A DNA stretch of 64,000 nucleotides from Metallosphaera sedula DSM 5348 (GTDB lineage Archaea > Thermoproteota > Thermoprotei_A > Sulfolobales > Sulfolobaceae): NCBI RefSeq assembly GCF_000016605.1, contig NC_009440.1, positions 372,001-436,000 of the forward strand, read 5' to 3'. The position numbers were made by a program, and so were the translations under genes. The stretch's first letter is position 1. Every line of letters begins with the position of its first letter. Positions 54,299 to 63,779 of the stretch are shown here, piece after piece. Below the pieces are notes generated by a model that saw only the letters and a program-made list of their open reading frames with translations, did not search any database and was not told the origin of the DNA.

Positions 54299-56401
54299 AT
54301 GACTAACGAGTTCTTCGCCAAGGTCTTCAACGGGACTAGAAAGGTAAAGAATAGGAATACCTGTCTCCTAGATCCGGAGCTTATGAGGTCTAAGGGCGTC
54401 TCCTATGGCGAGACCGTAATTCTCGTAACCAATAGGATTTACCCTCTCCTTGTGCAAGAGGATAGGGAGAGTACAGGGGGTATATCAGTCCATGAGGAAG
54501 TAATGAGATATCTCGGGATCAGGAACGGAGAGAAAGTGGTTGTTAGGAAAATTGACCCAGTTGCCCTAAACTCCCTTGTTTTAGCCCCCTCATCACAAAA
54601 GACCTTTGACACCAAGAGGCTCAACCTAGAACTGAGAAGCATTCCCGTGTCGAGGGGCATGCCCCTAAGTACTAAGCAAGGAGAGTTTGCCGTGGTTTCC
54701 TTTGAACCTAGGGCCGAGGTTGGCATGATAGTCGGGGAGACAGAAATTGAAATAACTGGCGAAATAATCAAGCAAACCCAAAAGAACATACCGCTAGTAT
54801 CATTGGAGGACGTAGGAGGTCTAACTGATCAAATTATGTCGCTCAAGGAAATCATAGATATAGCATTGGTAAAGCCCGAGGTTCCGAGACTCTTTGGCTT
54901 CCGCCCTCCCAAGGGGGTACTCCTATATGGTCCACCGGGTACAGGAAAGACCTTGATAGCTAAGGCCCTAGCTAACTCCGTTATGGCAAACTTCTTCTTC
55001 ATCAGTGGACCTGAAATAGGCTCCAAGTACTACGGAGAAAGTGAGAAAAGACTGAGGGAGATATTCGAACAGGCAGAGAAATCCGCCCCATCAATGATAT
55101 TCATAGACGAAATTGATGCCATTGCCCCCAATAGGGATGTAACTAACGGCGAGGCTGACAAGAGAATTGTGGCCCAATTGCTTACCCTCATGGACGGAGT
55201 GTCCTCAAGTGGGGGACTGCTGGTTTTGGGGGCAACAAACAGGCCAAACGCCATTGATCCTGCCCTCAGGAGACCTGGAAGGTTCGACAGGGAGATAGAG
55301 ATACCTGTCCCCGATAAGAGGGCACGATTGGACATCATAAAGATACATACCAGAAGGATTCCGCTTGCTGAGGATGTGGACCTAGAGGCCATTGCTTCCA
55401 TGACCAACGGGTTTGTTGGGGCAGACCTTGAGGCCCTAGTTAGGGAAGCTACAATGAGTGCCCTACGCAGGACCCAGAATCCAGAGGAGGTTAAGGTAAC
55501 AATGGCAGACTTTCAAAACGCCATGAAGATTGTGGAGCCGTCAGCCTTGAGGGAGTTTAGGGTAGAAATTCCAAACGTAACGTGGGAGGACATCATAGGA
55601 CTGGACCAGGTGAAACAGGAGTTGAAGGAGGTCGTGGAGTGGCCTCTCAAGTATTCCAAGTTGTACGAGGAAATGAGAGCAGAAGTGCCATCTGGCGTAA
55701 TGCTTTACGGTCCCCCAGGAACAGGTAAGACCATGTTGGCAAAGGCAGTGGCACACGAGAGTGGGGCTAACTTCATAGCGGTGAGCGGACCTGAACTCAT
55801 GAACATGTGGGTTGGTGAGACCGAGAGAGCCATAAGGGAGGTGTTTAAGAGGGCAAGACAGGCATCACCAACAGTCGTGTTCTTTGACGAGATTGATGCA
55901 ATTGCCACTGTTAGGGGATCAGACCCCAACAAGGTGACGGACAGGGCACTGAGCCAAATGCTCACAGAGATGGACGGAGTTTCCTCTAGGAAGGAGAGAG
56001 TGATATTTATGGCAGCAACGAATAGGCCAGACATAGTGGATCCCGCACTAATCAGGCCTGGAAGACTTGAGAAGTTAGTTTACGTCCCTCCACCCGATTT
56101 CGAGACTAGGAAAATAATGTTCCAGAGGCTGGTCACTAAACATCCCTTTGACGAATCCATTGATTTCTCCTACTTGGCTAAGATGAGTGAGAGTTTTACC
56201 CCAGCCGATATCAAGGGAGTTGTTAACAGGGCAGTCCTTTTGGCCATCAGGAGGTCAGTGAAGGAAGGGAAAACCTCAAAGATAACCTTCGAGGACCTTG
56301 TGGAGTCCCTGAAATCGGTGAAGCCCACGGTGACTCAAGCCATGGTAAACTACTATAATTCATTCATGGAAAGGGTGAAGTTAACTGGCACATACGCTTG
56401 A
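54299..56401 (+). CDS. cdc48: Cdc48/VCP-type AAA+ ATPase with two ATPase domains
   Basis: The N domain (about residues 1-160) has the beta-barrel pattern of Cdc48 ([15 protein letters not shown]...). Two AAA+ modules follow, each with Walker A GPPGTGKT (near 213 and 485) and Walker B FIDEIDAI / FFDEIDAI, plus the arginine-finger stretch [13 protein letters not shown] and [12 protein letters not shown]. It ends at residue 700 without the C-terminal HbYX motif used to dock on proteasomes. Starts at TTG 54290, GTG 54296 or ATG 54299 are possible. It unfolds or extracts proteins. It is embedded among fox-like genes, and its two small membrane neighbours suggest membrane-protein handling; this is inference. 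Confidence 0.9.
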   Translation: MTNEFFAKVFNGTRKVKNRNTCLLDPELMRSKGVSYGETVILVTNRIYPLLVQEDRESTGGISVHEEVMRYLGIRNGEKVVVRKIDPVALNSLVLAPSSQKTFDTKRLNLELRSIPVSRGMPLSTKQGEFAVVSFEPRAEVGMIVGETEIEITGEIIKQTQKNIPLVSLEDVGGLTDQIMSLKEIIDIALVKPEVPRLFGFRPPKGVLLYGPPGTGKTLIAKALANSVMANFFFISGPEIGSKYYGESEKRLREIFEQAEKSAPSMIFIDEIDAIAPNRDVTNGEADKRIVAQLLTLMDGVSSSGGLLVLGATNRPNAIDPALRRPGRFDREIEIPVPDKRARLDIIKIHTRRIPLAEDVDLEAIASMTNGFVGADLEALVREATMSALRRTQNPEEVKVTMADFQNAMKIVEPSALREFRVEIPNVTWEDIIGLDQVKQELKEVVEWPLKYSKLYEEMRAEVPSGVMLYGPPGTGKTMLAKAVAHESGANFIAVSGPELMNMWVGETERAIREVFKRARQASPTVVFFDEIDAIATVRGSDPNKVTDRALSQMLTEMDGVSSRKERVIFMAATNRPDIVDPALIRPGRLEKLVYVPPPDFETRKIMFQRLVTKHPFDESIDFSYLAKMSESFTPADIKGVVNRAVLLAIRRSVKEGKTSKITFEDLVESLKSVKPTVTQAMVNYYNSFMERVKLTGTYA

Positions 56402-56441
56402 AATATTTTCCATTGTGGGACTCTGGGTTTACTCCGTTGGA

Positions 56442-56678
56442 ATGTCAGGGATATTTACGCTGATAGTCCTGGGTATTGGATGGCAGGATTTCGTGAGTTG
56501 GCTAGATCTCTTCTATTTATCAAGTATTGAGATAAAACTTATATTCATGATAATTCTATATCTCGGTATTCTTGGTTTCTTGGAGGGGACAGTGGTGTAT
56601 CCTCCAGCTTACATCATAATGGTGGAAATGGTTCCATTCCTCGTGGTTTTATTCTCACGTAAGATATTCAGAAGGTGA
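56442..56678 (+). CDS. Small three-segment membrane protein
   Basis: From the ATG at 56442 (a GTG at 56415 would add nine residues) the 78-residue product is almost wholly hydrophobic: IFTLIVLGIGW, IKLIFMIILYLGILGFLEG, and YIIMVEMVPFLVVLF, with a basic SRKIFRR end. No family is recognised. It begins 40 bases after the Cdc48 stop and overlaps the next small gene by 4 bases, so it is probably in the Cdc48 operon. Confidence 0.6.
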   Translation: MSGIFTLIVLGIGWQDFVSWLDLFYLSSIEIKLIFMIILYLGILGFLEGTVVYPPAYIIMVEMVPFLVVLFSRKIFRR

Positions 56679-56878
56679 AGAAGATGCCGACGGAGGGGAT
56701 GAGATCACTAGTAAACTTGGTTCAGATAGGACTTCTCTTCGCAATAGTACTTTTCCTTGATATAATATTCGTTAAGAGCTCTGTTTTGTTCATGGGAATC
56801 TTGGCGTTGGACCTTGTGGTTTGCGCTGTTCTACTGTTCTTCGTAATAAAGGATATTCAGAAGTACTTTGACTACTAG
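56675..56878 (+). CDS. Small two-segment membrane protein
   Basis: A 67-residue product starting with GTG inside the previous stop (GTGA overlap), or with the ATG at 56684. Two hydrophobic segments, LVQIGLLFAIVLFLDIIFV and LFMGILALDLVVCAVLLFFVI, are followed by a charged tail KDIQKYFDY. Unknown function; last gene of the Cdc48 unit. Confidence 0.55.
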   Translation: MKKMPTEGMRSLVNLVQIGLLFAIVLFLDIIFVKSSVLFMGILALDLVVCAVLLFFVIKDIQKYFDY

Positions 56879-56981
56879 TTCCTTGAACTTGTGAGCGGGA
56901 CCGGTTAGGGCAAAGAAGCTGTGGCCTACCTTTGGCAAGTTAGATTTAGAAAGTCAAAATCTCGTCCATATAATTTTTCAA

Positions 56982-57758
56982 TCAGCTAGACCTCGGAATT
57001 CTTTCAACCCTGAAGGAGGTGGCATAGTACTCAAGCATGCCTGCGAGTATACCTAAGTCAAACAACCAAGGAGTGATTATGCTAAGGAGAGACCCCAAGG
57101 CCAACACCACGTAAATATATCTCCAATATCCCTTGAACGTTATTCCTACCACCGAAAATCCTAGGGAGGCAATAAGGGAGAAGTATCTCCAGATCAGCAA
57201 GTTTTGAAAGATTACAGGCGGAAAAGTGGAGATACCTATTAGCGGGAAGAGGCTCAGGTTGTTTCTCCCCCTACTAAGCAAGATAAGATAAAGCGAGAGC
57301 ATCTCGGCCATCATGGGGTAAAAGAACCAGTAGCTATTCAAGGAGTTGTCAACGGCCGAAACCAGGGAGGAGAAACTCTTCACCCCAAATTGCGCCAGAC
57401 CAAAGGTGAGCCCCATGAGCGCCTCATTGACTACCACAAGCCCTGAAAGGGAGTAGTAATGATACCACTTGAACTCAATCCTCTCAGTAAGCCTCTCAGC
57501 GACTGCAAAGAAATATCCCAGGAGGAGTATCATGGACGCCATGTTTACCCCGACAGCTATTCCAAGATTCGTCTCTGTGGGATTGAAGAGATAAATGGAT
57601 GCGCCTACCAACATGAATGCCATCATGAAAAAGGCGAAATAAAGGAAGAAGGTCCCTATCTTGGTTGTCACCTTGAAAACGTAGTAAAGAAGTGCCACTA
57701 TTATCGCTACCATGAGGGAGGCAATCCCTATCAAAAGAACCAGACTAACATTTCCCAT
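56982..57758 (-). CDS. Seven- to eight-segment membrane protein of the fox-like cluster
   Basis: No family is recognised. The 258 residues have segments throughout (LIGIASLMVAIIVALLYYVF at the start), short charged loops such as AERLTERIEFKWYHYY and RGRNNLS, and a basic tail RVERIPRSS. Two His in the WYHYY loop are the only obvious candidate ligands, so I do not assign a heme. It is the last gene of the minus-strand run, 37 bases after the 623-residue protein, and probably part of that operon. Confidence 0.65.
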   Translation of the reverse strand: MGNVSLVLLIGIASLMVAIIVALLYYVFKVTTKIGTFFLYFAFFMMAFMLVGASIYLFNPTETNLGIAVGVNMASMILLLGYFFAVAERLTERIEFKWYHYYSLSGLVVVNEALMGLTFGLAQFGVKSFSSLVSAVDNSLNSYWFFYPMMAEMLSLYLILLSRGRNNLSLFPLIGISTFPPVIFQNLLIWRYFSLIASLGFSVVGITFKGYWRYIYVVLALGSLLSIITPWLFDLGILAGMLEYYATSFRVERIPRSS

Positions 57759-57795
57759 AAATAAAGATTACCTAAAGGGTAAAAAAGTATAGGAC

Positions 57796-59667
57796 TTAAG
57801 ACTGCCTTATCTTAGTGACATCTACCCTACAGGTGGTCGTGCTCTTAATAACGTAAACTAGTAGCCCCACCAATATTCCCACAGAGGCCAGGGTAAAACC
57901 CAGATCGCCATAGAAGGTCATGAGCGCACTTGAGGCCGTCACTACCGAGGTGACCGCATATCCCACAGCGGAGAGTCCACATGAGGGACATGCGGTGAGG
58001 ACGCTGAAGGCTGTCAGCGAACCTAGGTTTCTCCTCCTAGTCTGAAACACCAGTGCCCATATCGCACCTGACAAAACAGAGGAAGCTATGAGGGCCAGGA
58101 CTGAGGCCGGATAAAGGTAGAATCCTATGATCCCAGGTACGTAAATTGTGACCGCTGGGGCATACATGGGCTCCCCATACGTTAGAAGTAGTACGGGAGG
58201 GTAGGGATAACCTGTAGGCGCTATTATCATCATTTTGGTGACAAGCATCTCCACTATCGCGTAGGCTACGCTGGCTATCACAAAGTACTTCCTGTTGATC
58301 TTAGGTATGGTATACCTCGACTTGATCATCAGGTAACCTCCGTAACCCATGAGAACTAGGCCCGCGATCATTAATCCTGTTGCTGAAAGGGTCATGGTCT
58401 CCAGGAAGACTAGATCGTAGCCGTTGTAATCAAGGAAGTAGGCCGAGTGTGTCATGAAGAAGACGATCTGAGAGAAGACTGCAACCCCTCCTAGGGCTAT
58501 CCAGGTTAATCCATCGGTTCTAGACCTCTGAGGTATTCTCAATTGGGAAGGAGTTAGGGAGTACTGACTCATTTTATCCCTGATGTACTGGAGATACTGT
58601 ATCCCTGCCAACCAGGCTATGGGGGTTCCAAATATCCACGCAGTTATCCAAAGGAGAATGGCCTGTCCCCCCGTGATGTTGTAAAAGGGGATGGGGGATC
58701 CTAAAATGAGAGAGATAGGACCAGGCATGATAAGTGACCAACCAATAACGTGCAGTAGACCCAGTCTCACCCATGGCTTAAGGGATGTATATCCAAGTGA
58801 TCCCAGCAAACCGGCCAGCAACGAAACCGCGGAAAAGGACCATATGGGCATAAGGGGAAAGAGAAGAAATTGTATACTAACCAGGACCACTGAAGCCAGG
58901 AACAATGTTTTCCGTACACCCTGGGACAAGTTAATCCTTTCAGTCAGCTTCCTTGAAAGGATGTACCCCCATATCCCACCCGCCAAGAGTCCATCGATAA
59001 TTCTAACAAGGAAGAAAGTCTCTGAGCTCGGTATCAAGAACATAGCTCCAGTGAACACAAGGGCTGGCACAACTCCGTGATTCCACTTCATCCAGGCAAA
59101 GGGATTGGATCCGGTAATTTCAGAGGCAATCACCAACGAGGAAATCGTTAGTATCACGCCGGCAACTATGGTTAGAAGTTCACCTAAGGTGTCCATGAAT
59201 GCAATCGAGACTAGAAAGGGAATATTGGAGACCGTAGCCCCGATCAACGCAGTGAAGAGCTCACAGGAGCAGGAAAGCGAGGTCGCAAGGAGACCTAGGG
59301 ATACAGCAAGCTTATGCGTAGTCCTAGTCCTCATGAGCGAGAAGAGAGCCACGTAAAGCGTGACGTTCAGTGCAACAAGGAAGGAGAGAATGAAGGATAT
59401 TCCCAAGGATAGAGGTGTCATGGCCCAATCAAAGTACCTTGTAGTAATTGCGAGGAACGGACCCCATAGGGGATAGGGCATCTGTGAGGGAGGAACAGGT
59501 GTTGAAGTGGTGACTATTACGTTAACTCCTTGGGGAAGAAGTACATTACTCACGAGAAGGATCCTATCCACGTACTGATAGAAGAGAAAATAAAGGACAA
59601 AAGTAGTGAAAAAAACAATTTTGTTCCTTCTTACGTTAAAAATATCGGTTAACTTTATTGACTCCAA
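57796..59667 (-). CDS. Large membrane protein with duplicated Cys-pair motif, fox-like cluster
   Basis: A 623-residue protein with about fourteen hydrophobic segments. Two regions about 430 residues apart look duplicated: RTRTTHKLAVSLGLLATS-L-SCSCELFTALIG (Cys133, Cys135) and QTRRRNLGSLTAFSVLTA-CPSCGLSAVGYA (Cys560, Cys563). In both, a basic loop leads into a helix whose end carries closely spaced Cys, suggesting a metal or redox site built from both halves. Start is TTG at 59667 after GAGGGGG. The upstream 50-residue gene ends 9 bases before it. Unknown function; its setting suggests iron-oxidation electron transport. Confidence 0.7.
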   Translation of the reverse strand: MESIKLTDIFNVRRNKIVFFTTFVLYFLFYQYVDRILLVSNVLLPQGVNVIVTTSTPVPPSQMPYPLWGPFLAITTRYFDWAMTPLSLGISFILSFLVALNVTLYVALFSLMRTRTTHKLAVSLGLLATSLSCSCELFTALIGATVSNIPFLVSIAFMDTLGELLTIVAGVILTISSLVIASEITGSNPFAWMKWNHGVVPALVFTGAMFLIPSSETFFLVRIIDGLLAGGIWGYILSRKLTERINLSQGVRKTLFLASVVLVSIQFLLFPLMPIWSFSAVSLLAGLLGSLGYTSLKPWVRLGLLHVIGWSLIMPGPISLILGSPIPFYNITGGQAILLWITAWIFGTPIAWLAGIQYLQYIRDKMSQYSLTPSQLRIPQRSRTDGLTWIALGGVAVFSQIVFFMTHSAYFLDYNGYDLVFLETMTLSATGLMIAGLVLMGYGGYLMIKSRYTIPKINRKYFVIASVAYAIVEMLVTKMMIIAPTGYPYPPVLLLTYGEPMYAPAVTIYVPGIIGFYLYPASVLALIASSVLSGAIWALVFQTRRRNLGSLTAFSVLTACPSCGLSAVGYAVTSVVTASSALMTFYGDLGFTLASVGILVGLLVYVIKSTTTCRVDVTKIRQS

Positions 59668-59676
59668 AGGACCCCC

Positions 59677-59829
59677 TCATGACGACTCTTGCTTAGCTAT
59701 CTGGTCTAGGTCAACCTGGGGATCCTTATCAGCCTTCCATAGTATTATGTAGTACCAAATTGGAAACACTACTGACATTAGGAAATAGTTAACCTGGTAG
59801 AGGTTTAGCTGAGTCTCTAAAAGCGCCAT
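59677..59829 (-). CDS. 50-residue single-segment membrane protein
   Basis: ATG at 59829 to TGA at 59677. The product has one hydrophobic segment, NYFLMSVVFPIWYYIILW, then a charged tail KADKDPQVDLDQIAKQ. The size and layout resemble accessory subunits of terminal oxidase or cytochrome complexes. GGCTTTTATAT at about 59858-59868 (minus strand) is a well-placed TATA box with a short leader. It lies 9 bases upstream of the 623-residue membrane protein and should be the first gene of that operon. Confidence 0.65.
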   Translation of the reverse strand: MALLETQLNLYQVNYFLMSVVFPIWYYIILWKADKDPQVDLDQIAKQESS

Positions 59830-59928
59830 TATTTATCAAGATAGAATACTTAGAAATGATATAAAAGCCTTTCTAGGATGTTTGATATTAAAGCTTCTAA
59901 AATATTCTGGAACTAAACAAAAACTTGT

Positions 59929-60543
59929 TCAGAATATATCCAGGTCTTTGAGTATCTTCACCATGTAATATGTTGACGGTACAAAGGCCATGGCAAATAG
60001 GAAATAGGACGTTTCCACTAGTTGTGAGACTGAATACGGCTTATACACGTCTATGGCATAGTATGAACCCATCTCGAGGAAGATCTCCGCCATGGTAGCC
60101 ATCATGCTAAAGACCGCGAAAATTGTAATACTCTTCCACACCCTGGTCATAGCATCCCAACCTATACCTGATATAAGTCCAGCGACCGTAAAGGAGATCA
60201 ACTGAAGAGCTCTAGCACTAGGGTTTATCACGCTGGCCTCAAATGGACCTGGGATATACCAAAAAGTCAGAAGCGCGCCCCCGATTAACCAGGAGAGAAT
60301 TAGTCCCCTTGTTTTGTAGTTAAAGTCAAGGAAGGAAGAGAAAGTCCTGCCTCCCTTGGCGTACATGAATCTCGCTAGCCATATCCCTATGAGCCCTGCA
60401 CCCCAAACTAGCATCATATCAAAGGAGAACTTCGCAACTTCCTGAGACGCAGAAATCTGCAACGAGAAAGGATTTACGCTGGCCACCGCAAGGGCCAATC
60501 CTAGAAAAAGATATGAGTCGCTTGCCCTAGGCGTCACGTTCAC
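59929..60543 (-). CDS. Membrane protein, DUF1404-like, fox-like cluster
   Basis: The 204 residues have six or so hydrophobic segments. The pattern GGALLTFWYIPGPFEASVINPSARALQLISFTVAGLISG fits a family of Sulfolobales membrane proteins I recall as DUF1404, but without certainty. The GTG start follows three bases after the stop of the 68-residue gene, with GGGGGTG overlapping it, so the two are translated together. Function unknown; often found near respiratory genes. Confidence 0.6.
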   Translation of the reverse strand: MNVTPRASDSYLFLGLALAVASVNPFSLQISASQEVAKFSFDMMLVWGAGLIGIWLARFMYAKGGRTFSSFLDFNYKTRGLILSWLIGGALLTFWYIPGPFEASVINPSARALQLISFTVAGLISGIGWDAMTRVWKSITIFAVFSMMATMAEIFLEMGSYYAIDVYKPYSVSQLVETSYFLFAMAFVPSTYYMVKILKDLDIF

Positions 60544-60546
60544 CCC

Positions 60547-60753
60547 CTAGTTCCATAGTCCTAGAATCACGCCTCCAGCGACCAATACTGCACCAGAAAG
60601 CGGAACTATGGCTACAAATGCATCATTGGCATACTGGCTGTATGGTAAAGTTTGGACTAGGAACAAATCTGATATCCAGGCAGCTACACCTATAGCTGCT
60701 ATAACAGAGCCTAATACCCTTCTAGCAAATTTAACTCCAGCCATACTTATCAT
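60547..60753 (-). CDS. Small two-segment membrane protein
   Basis: 68 residues with segments [21 protein letters not shown] and [19 protein letters not shown]. The external loop [13 protein letters not shown] lies between them. The ATG at 60753 is 25 bases after the TATA box, giving a leaderless start; a second ATG is three codons on. It heads the two-gene unit with the 204-residue protein. No family recognised. Confidence 0.6.
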   Translation of the reverse strand: MISMAGVKFARRVLGSVIAAIGVAAWISDLFLVQTLPYSQYANDAFVAIVPLSGAVLVAGGVILGLWN

Positions 60754-60773
60754 GTTTTACTTTATTATTCTAC

Positions 60774-60783
60774 TTTATAAATG
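60774..60783 (-). promoter_or_regulatory. TATA box for the 68-residue/204-residue gene pair
   Basis: Read on the minus strand, CATTTATAAA is centred 25 bases before the ATG at 60753. Confidence 0.5.
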
Positions 60784-61149
60784 TTTATGACTAGAGGATT
60801 CGACTTCGCGATTTTTCAGAGAATTGTTACAAGTTAGTTGAGGAACAACCAGAGAATAGTCCAGATTGGGGATAGTTTGCGTTGCATGGTATTAGTTAAG
60901 GAATTAATTGAATATCAAATCAAACTGACGTAATGTGATAAAGTGAAAACTAAATCATATATATGGACTTTGTTGCTCCAGCCCTTGTATTTCCCTTAAC
61001 CTTCATGAATCTAGTATTTTCTAGTATTTTAGGAATGCGCTATACAAGTTCATATCTGTTTATTATCTCTCCGCAGGAATCGTTTGAATTACGATGTAAC
61101 CGAAATTGTCTAAAAGGGGAAGGAATTTGGATTGAAACAAAGAGTCACA
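60784..61149. other. Intergenic region after the CbsB-like gene
   Basis: About 365 bases. A plus-strand frame enters from here into the CbsB-like gene in antisense but has no start signal and is taken as chance. No RNA gene or repeat is visible. Confidence 0.5.
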
Positions 61150-62118
61150 TTACCCTTCGGTCCTTTGAGGAACCTTGCGTCCATGTAAAAGAGCCAGTAT
61201 GGAGATCGCAGCTACAGGTATCAGAAGGTAAACAGTCGTATCCACCGTATCAAATACTAGAGCCCCAAAGAACAACGCTAGAGAGGCTAAGGAGACGGCA
61301 GGATCTTTCTTATAAAGGAGAAAGGCTGAACCTAGCCCCAGTATCGCTACAGCGAATATTATGGGAGGCATCCAATCCCTTACTCCTAGGATGCCTAGGA
61401 CGTAGGGAAATACAACTCCTATCATAATTCCGAGCCCAGGAATCGCGTTCATATACACCAGTGCACCCACTACGATAGCCAAAACCGCTATAGGTGCCAA
61501 ATATTTCTTCGAAATACCTCGCTTGATTGCATATGCTATGAATATGGAGCCAGAAACAATAACAGTATAGGCCATGATCTCACCCGCAAATGACGTAATT
61601 GCGCCGTAAGCAGAACTATTACTTAACTCAATGAGCCAGTTCCCCACTAATACAAGGTAAGCTACCAGATCTGGTATGAAAGCAAACAACAGGATCCACT
61701 CCTTAAGATATACTGTCACCACAATAACAGTAGAAATGAGCACGAAAACGTAGACCAGAGAGTACAAAACTGGCGGATTGAACGAAGTATTGTCATAACC
61801 TAAATAAAGATGAACTGCATCTAAAAGCAAGGAGAGATAGAGGCTTGCCCAAATTAGGGCCTTTCCCTTCGTATCAATTCTCGAGTAATAACCCGCCATA
61901 CCAATAAGTATTGGCTGGATGATGAGGACCAAGCCAAAGGCTATCTCCCCTATTACGAACATGACTGAAAATACCCTTTCCACGATTGGCGTATTTACCG
62001 CCATACCAATGGGAATGACCCCAGCTAGAAACTCCCTATTAAACATTAGCTCGAACATAAGGGCTAAAACGTAAATAAAGGAAAAAAGAGTTAAATTAAC
62101 TCCTGTTTCGCGGTTCAT
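61150..62118 (-). CDS. foxD: CbsB-like membrane subunit (cytochrome b558/566 partner)
   Basis: A 322-residue, highly hydrophobic protein with about ten segments and hardly any polar loops, as in CbsB of the Sulfolobus b558/566 complex. It overlaps the 3' end of the CbsA-like gene by 23 bases, the same order and coupling as cbsA-cbsB. In the iron-oxidising cluster this pair has been called foxC-foxD, from memory; the name is given on that basis. It probably anchors the heme protein and may pass electrons to quinone or an oxidase. I see no sure heme ligands. Confidence 0.65.
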   Translation of the reverse strand: MNRETGVNLTLFSFIYVLALMFELMFNREFLAGVIPIGMAVNTPIVERVFSVMFVIGEIAFGLVLIIQPILIGMAGYYSRIDTKGKALIWASLYLSLLLDAVHLYLGYDNTSFNPPVLYSLVYVFVLISTVIVVTVYLKEWILLFAFIPDLVAYLVLVGNWLIELSNSSAYGAITSFAGEIMAYTVIVSGSIFIAYAIKRGISKKYLAPIAVLAIVVGALVYMNAIPGLGIMIGVVFPYVLGILGVRDWMPPIIFAVAILGLGSAFLLYKKDPAVSLASLALFFGALVFDTVDTTVYLLIPVAAISILALLHGRKVPQRTEG

Positions 62119-63742
62119 TTCCTATCTGCCTTAATAGTTTGATTATTGTATTTAGCCTTATCACTTGGGTTGGAAGAGTCCTGTAATTCATCAGGAAGAA
62201 GGCAATGGCCGGAGCTGCAAAGGCGTTACCCAACAATATAAGTGGTAGGAATCCTGTGGAACTGGAGTTAGCTGGCTGGATGTAGAGGTTCCACCAGAAG
62301 GATATGGACTTGAAGTCCACAGACTCTCCTGAACCACCCTGGAAGACAGCGAACGCCACGTGATAGGTCTGCCCTGGTTGTAGCTGAATCTGATAGTGGG
62401 ACTCACCCTGTCCTCCAGATACTCCCACAGTGGAGAAGGTCCTGGCAAACTCCGCGATCATGTAGGGGCCTGTTGGGGTGTTAACGAACTGGAAACCTGT
62501 AGCTACTACTGAGGGATCCCATAACTGCGACCCATTGACCATACCATTCATGGCCTCGAAGGGATTGACGTGGGGGTTGTCAAGCGAGGGGAAAGAAACC
62601 TGATAGGCGCCACCTATGTAGTAGATCGATGAACCGTTCACGAAGGCATCAGCTATTAGTCCTTGATTTGGCAGATATCCTAGGTTAAGCGGGTCCTTGT
62701 ACTGAGGATAGTGGGTGTAAGGTGGTGGGGAGGTTCTGCTGAATAAGGTGGGACCTGGATAACCAGCGTCCTGTGTATTGTTTGCCCTCGGGTTGCTGTT
62801 CAAAATCCAAAGCTCAGCTTGACCGGCAGATAGGGCTCCAGAGGTTCCTGGCATCATGTGAGGTGTGTAAGCTACCTGTGTCCAGGAATTGGGAACTCCA
62901 CCTAGTAACCACAGAATGGCTAACCTCTCCGGATACATGTATGTACTGTTGTAGAATAGGGATACATACCCAGCAGTGTCCTCTGGATAAAACAGGTTAT
63001 AGGTATCCTGTGCCCATGTGGTCCCGTTAAGTCCCATGGCAAGGAACTGGCTCAATGACGTCACTGGAGTCCCATTGTAGTTCAGGTTGATGGAGGTTAC
63101 GTTTATTGGATTTCCGTTGTTGAGAGGATTGCCTTGAGGATCTATGGCACCTACTATCTGGCCATAAAGCTTTCCACTTTGGTTATACACATATATCGTT
63201 ATTGGATTTGTGAGTGCTTGACCTGGTGGATAACCTAGTTGCTCCGATGTGGGAAGAGTATAGACCGAAGCCACACCCTGGTTACTCGAGCTGTAGGACA
63301 CATTCACAACCCACCAGCCCTTTGGAATGGGATGCGCGAATGGTTCCCATATTTGACCTGTAGGTGTCGTTTCAGGGCAAGCTAACCAAGACTCCTGTCC
63401 AACCACTGGAGCCTTCATTAAGATGAAGATGTAGGGTACTCCCTGCACATATGTCCAGGCAGCCTTAACATACACGATCGTCGTATGCCCTGATATTCCA
63501 TCAGGAACTGGAACTGTTGGCTCCAATGGAACCGAGCTGAAGGGTATTTGCTGCCAGAACGACTCTGATCCAGGGTTTCCTTCATTTATCTGGGCATTGG
63601 GTATATAGTACGCTGTTACAGTGTTGGCAGCGTTAGACGCAGCATTCAATAGAACATCTGCACCATAAGCTACACCAACTAAAACCAACATAAAAACGAA
63701 ACCTAATATGAGAAGAGTTTTTACATTGTTTCCATTTGCCAT
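62096..63742 (-). CDS. foxC: CbsA-like mono-heme cytochrome b558/566 subunit
   Basis: The 548-residue protein has an N-terminal membrane signal ([19 protein letters not shown]), a long external domain with more than ten N-x-S/T sequons, and a C-terminal anchor ([21 protein letters not shown]). The body resembles the heme-binding subunit of ethylbenzene-dehydrogenase-type enzymes, the family of Sulfolobus Cbs[36 protein letters not shown] and [28 protein letters not shown]. CbsA is an extremely glycosylated cytochrome on the outer face of the membrane. In iron oxidisers its homologue (foxC, from memory) is proposed to take electrons from Fe(II). GGTGAGAG lies just before the ATG. Confidence 0.78.
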   Translation of the reverse strand: MANGNNVKTLLILGFVFMLVLVGVAYGADVLLNAASNAANTVTAYYIPNAQINEGNPGSESFWQQIPFSSVPLEPTVPVPDGISGHTTIVYVKAAWTYVQGVPYIFILMKAPVVGQESWLACPETTPTGQIWEPFAHPIPKGWWVVNVSYSSSNQGVASVYTLPTSEQLGYPPGQALTNPITIYVYNQSGKLYGQIVGAIDPQGNPLNNGNPINVTSINLNYNGTPVTSLSQFLAMGLNGTTWAQDTYNLFYPEDTAGYVSLFYNSTYMYPERLAILWLLGGVPNSWTQVAYTPHMMPGTSGALSAGQAELWILNSNPRANNTQDAGYPGPTLFSRTSPPPYTHYPQYKDPLNLGYLPNQGLIADAFVNGSSIYYIGGAYQVSFPSLDNPHVNPFEAMNGMVNGSQLWDPSVVATGFQFVNTPTGPYMIAEFARTFSTVGVSGGQGESHYQIQLQPGQTYHVAFAVFQGGSGESVDFKSISFWWNLYIQPANSSSTGFLPLILLGNAFAAPAIAFFLMNYRTLPTQVIRLNTIIKLLRQIGNEPRNRS

Positions 63743-63779
63743 TACACTCTCACCTCATAAACCATTAACTGTGAAAATA

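Noticed and set aside
54299-56401. Proteasome-activating nucleotidase as an alternative to Cdc48
   Set aside because: PAN has a single AAA module and a coiled-coil N terminus; this protein has two AAA modules and a Cdc48-type N domain.
60963-61427. Plus-strand frame of 154 codons overlapping the CbsB-like gene
   Set aside because: It lies mostly antisense to a clear membrane-protein gene, has no ribosome site or TATA box and its translation lacks any domain pattern.
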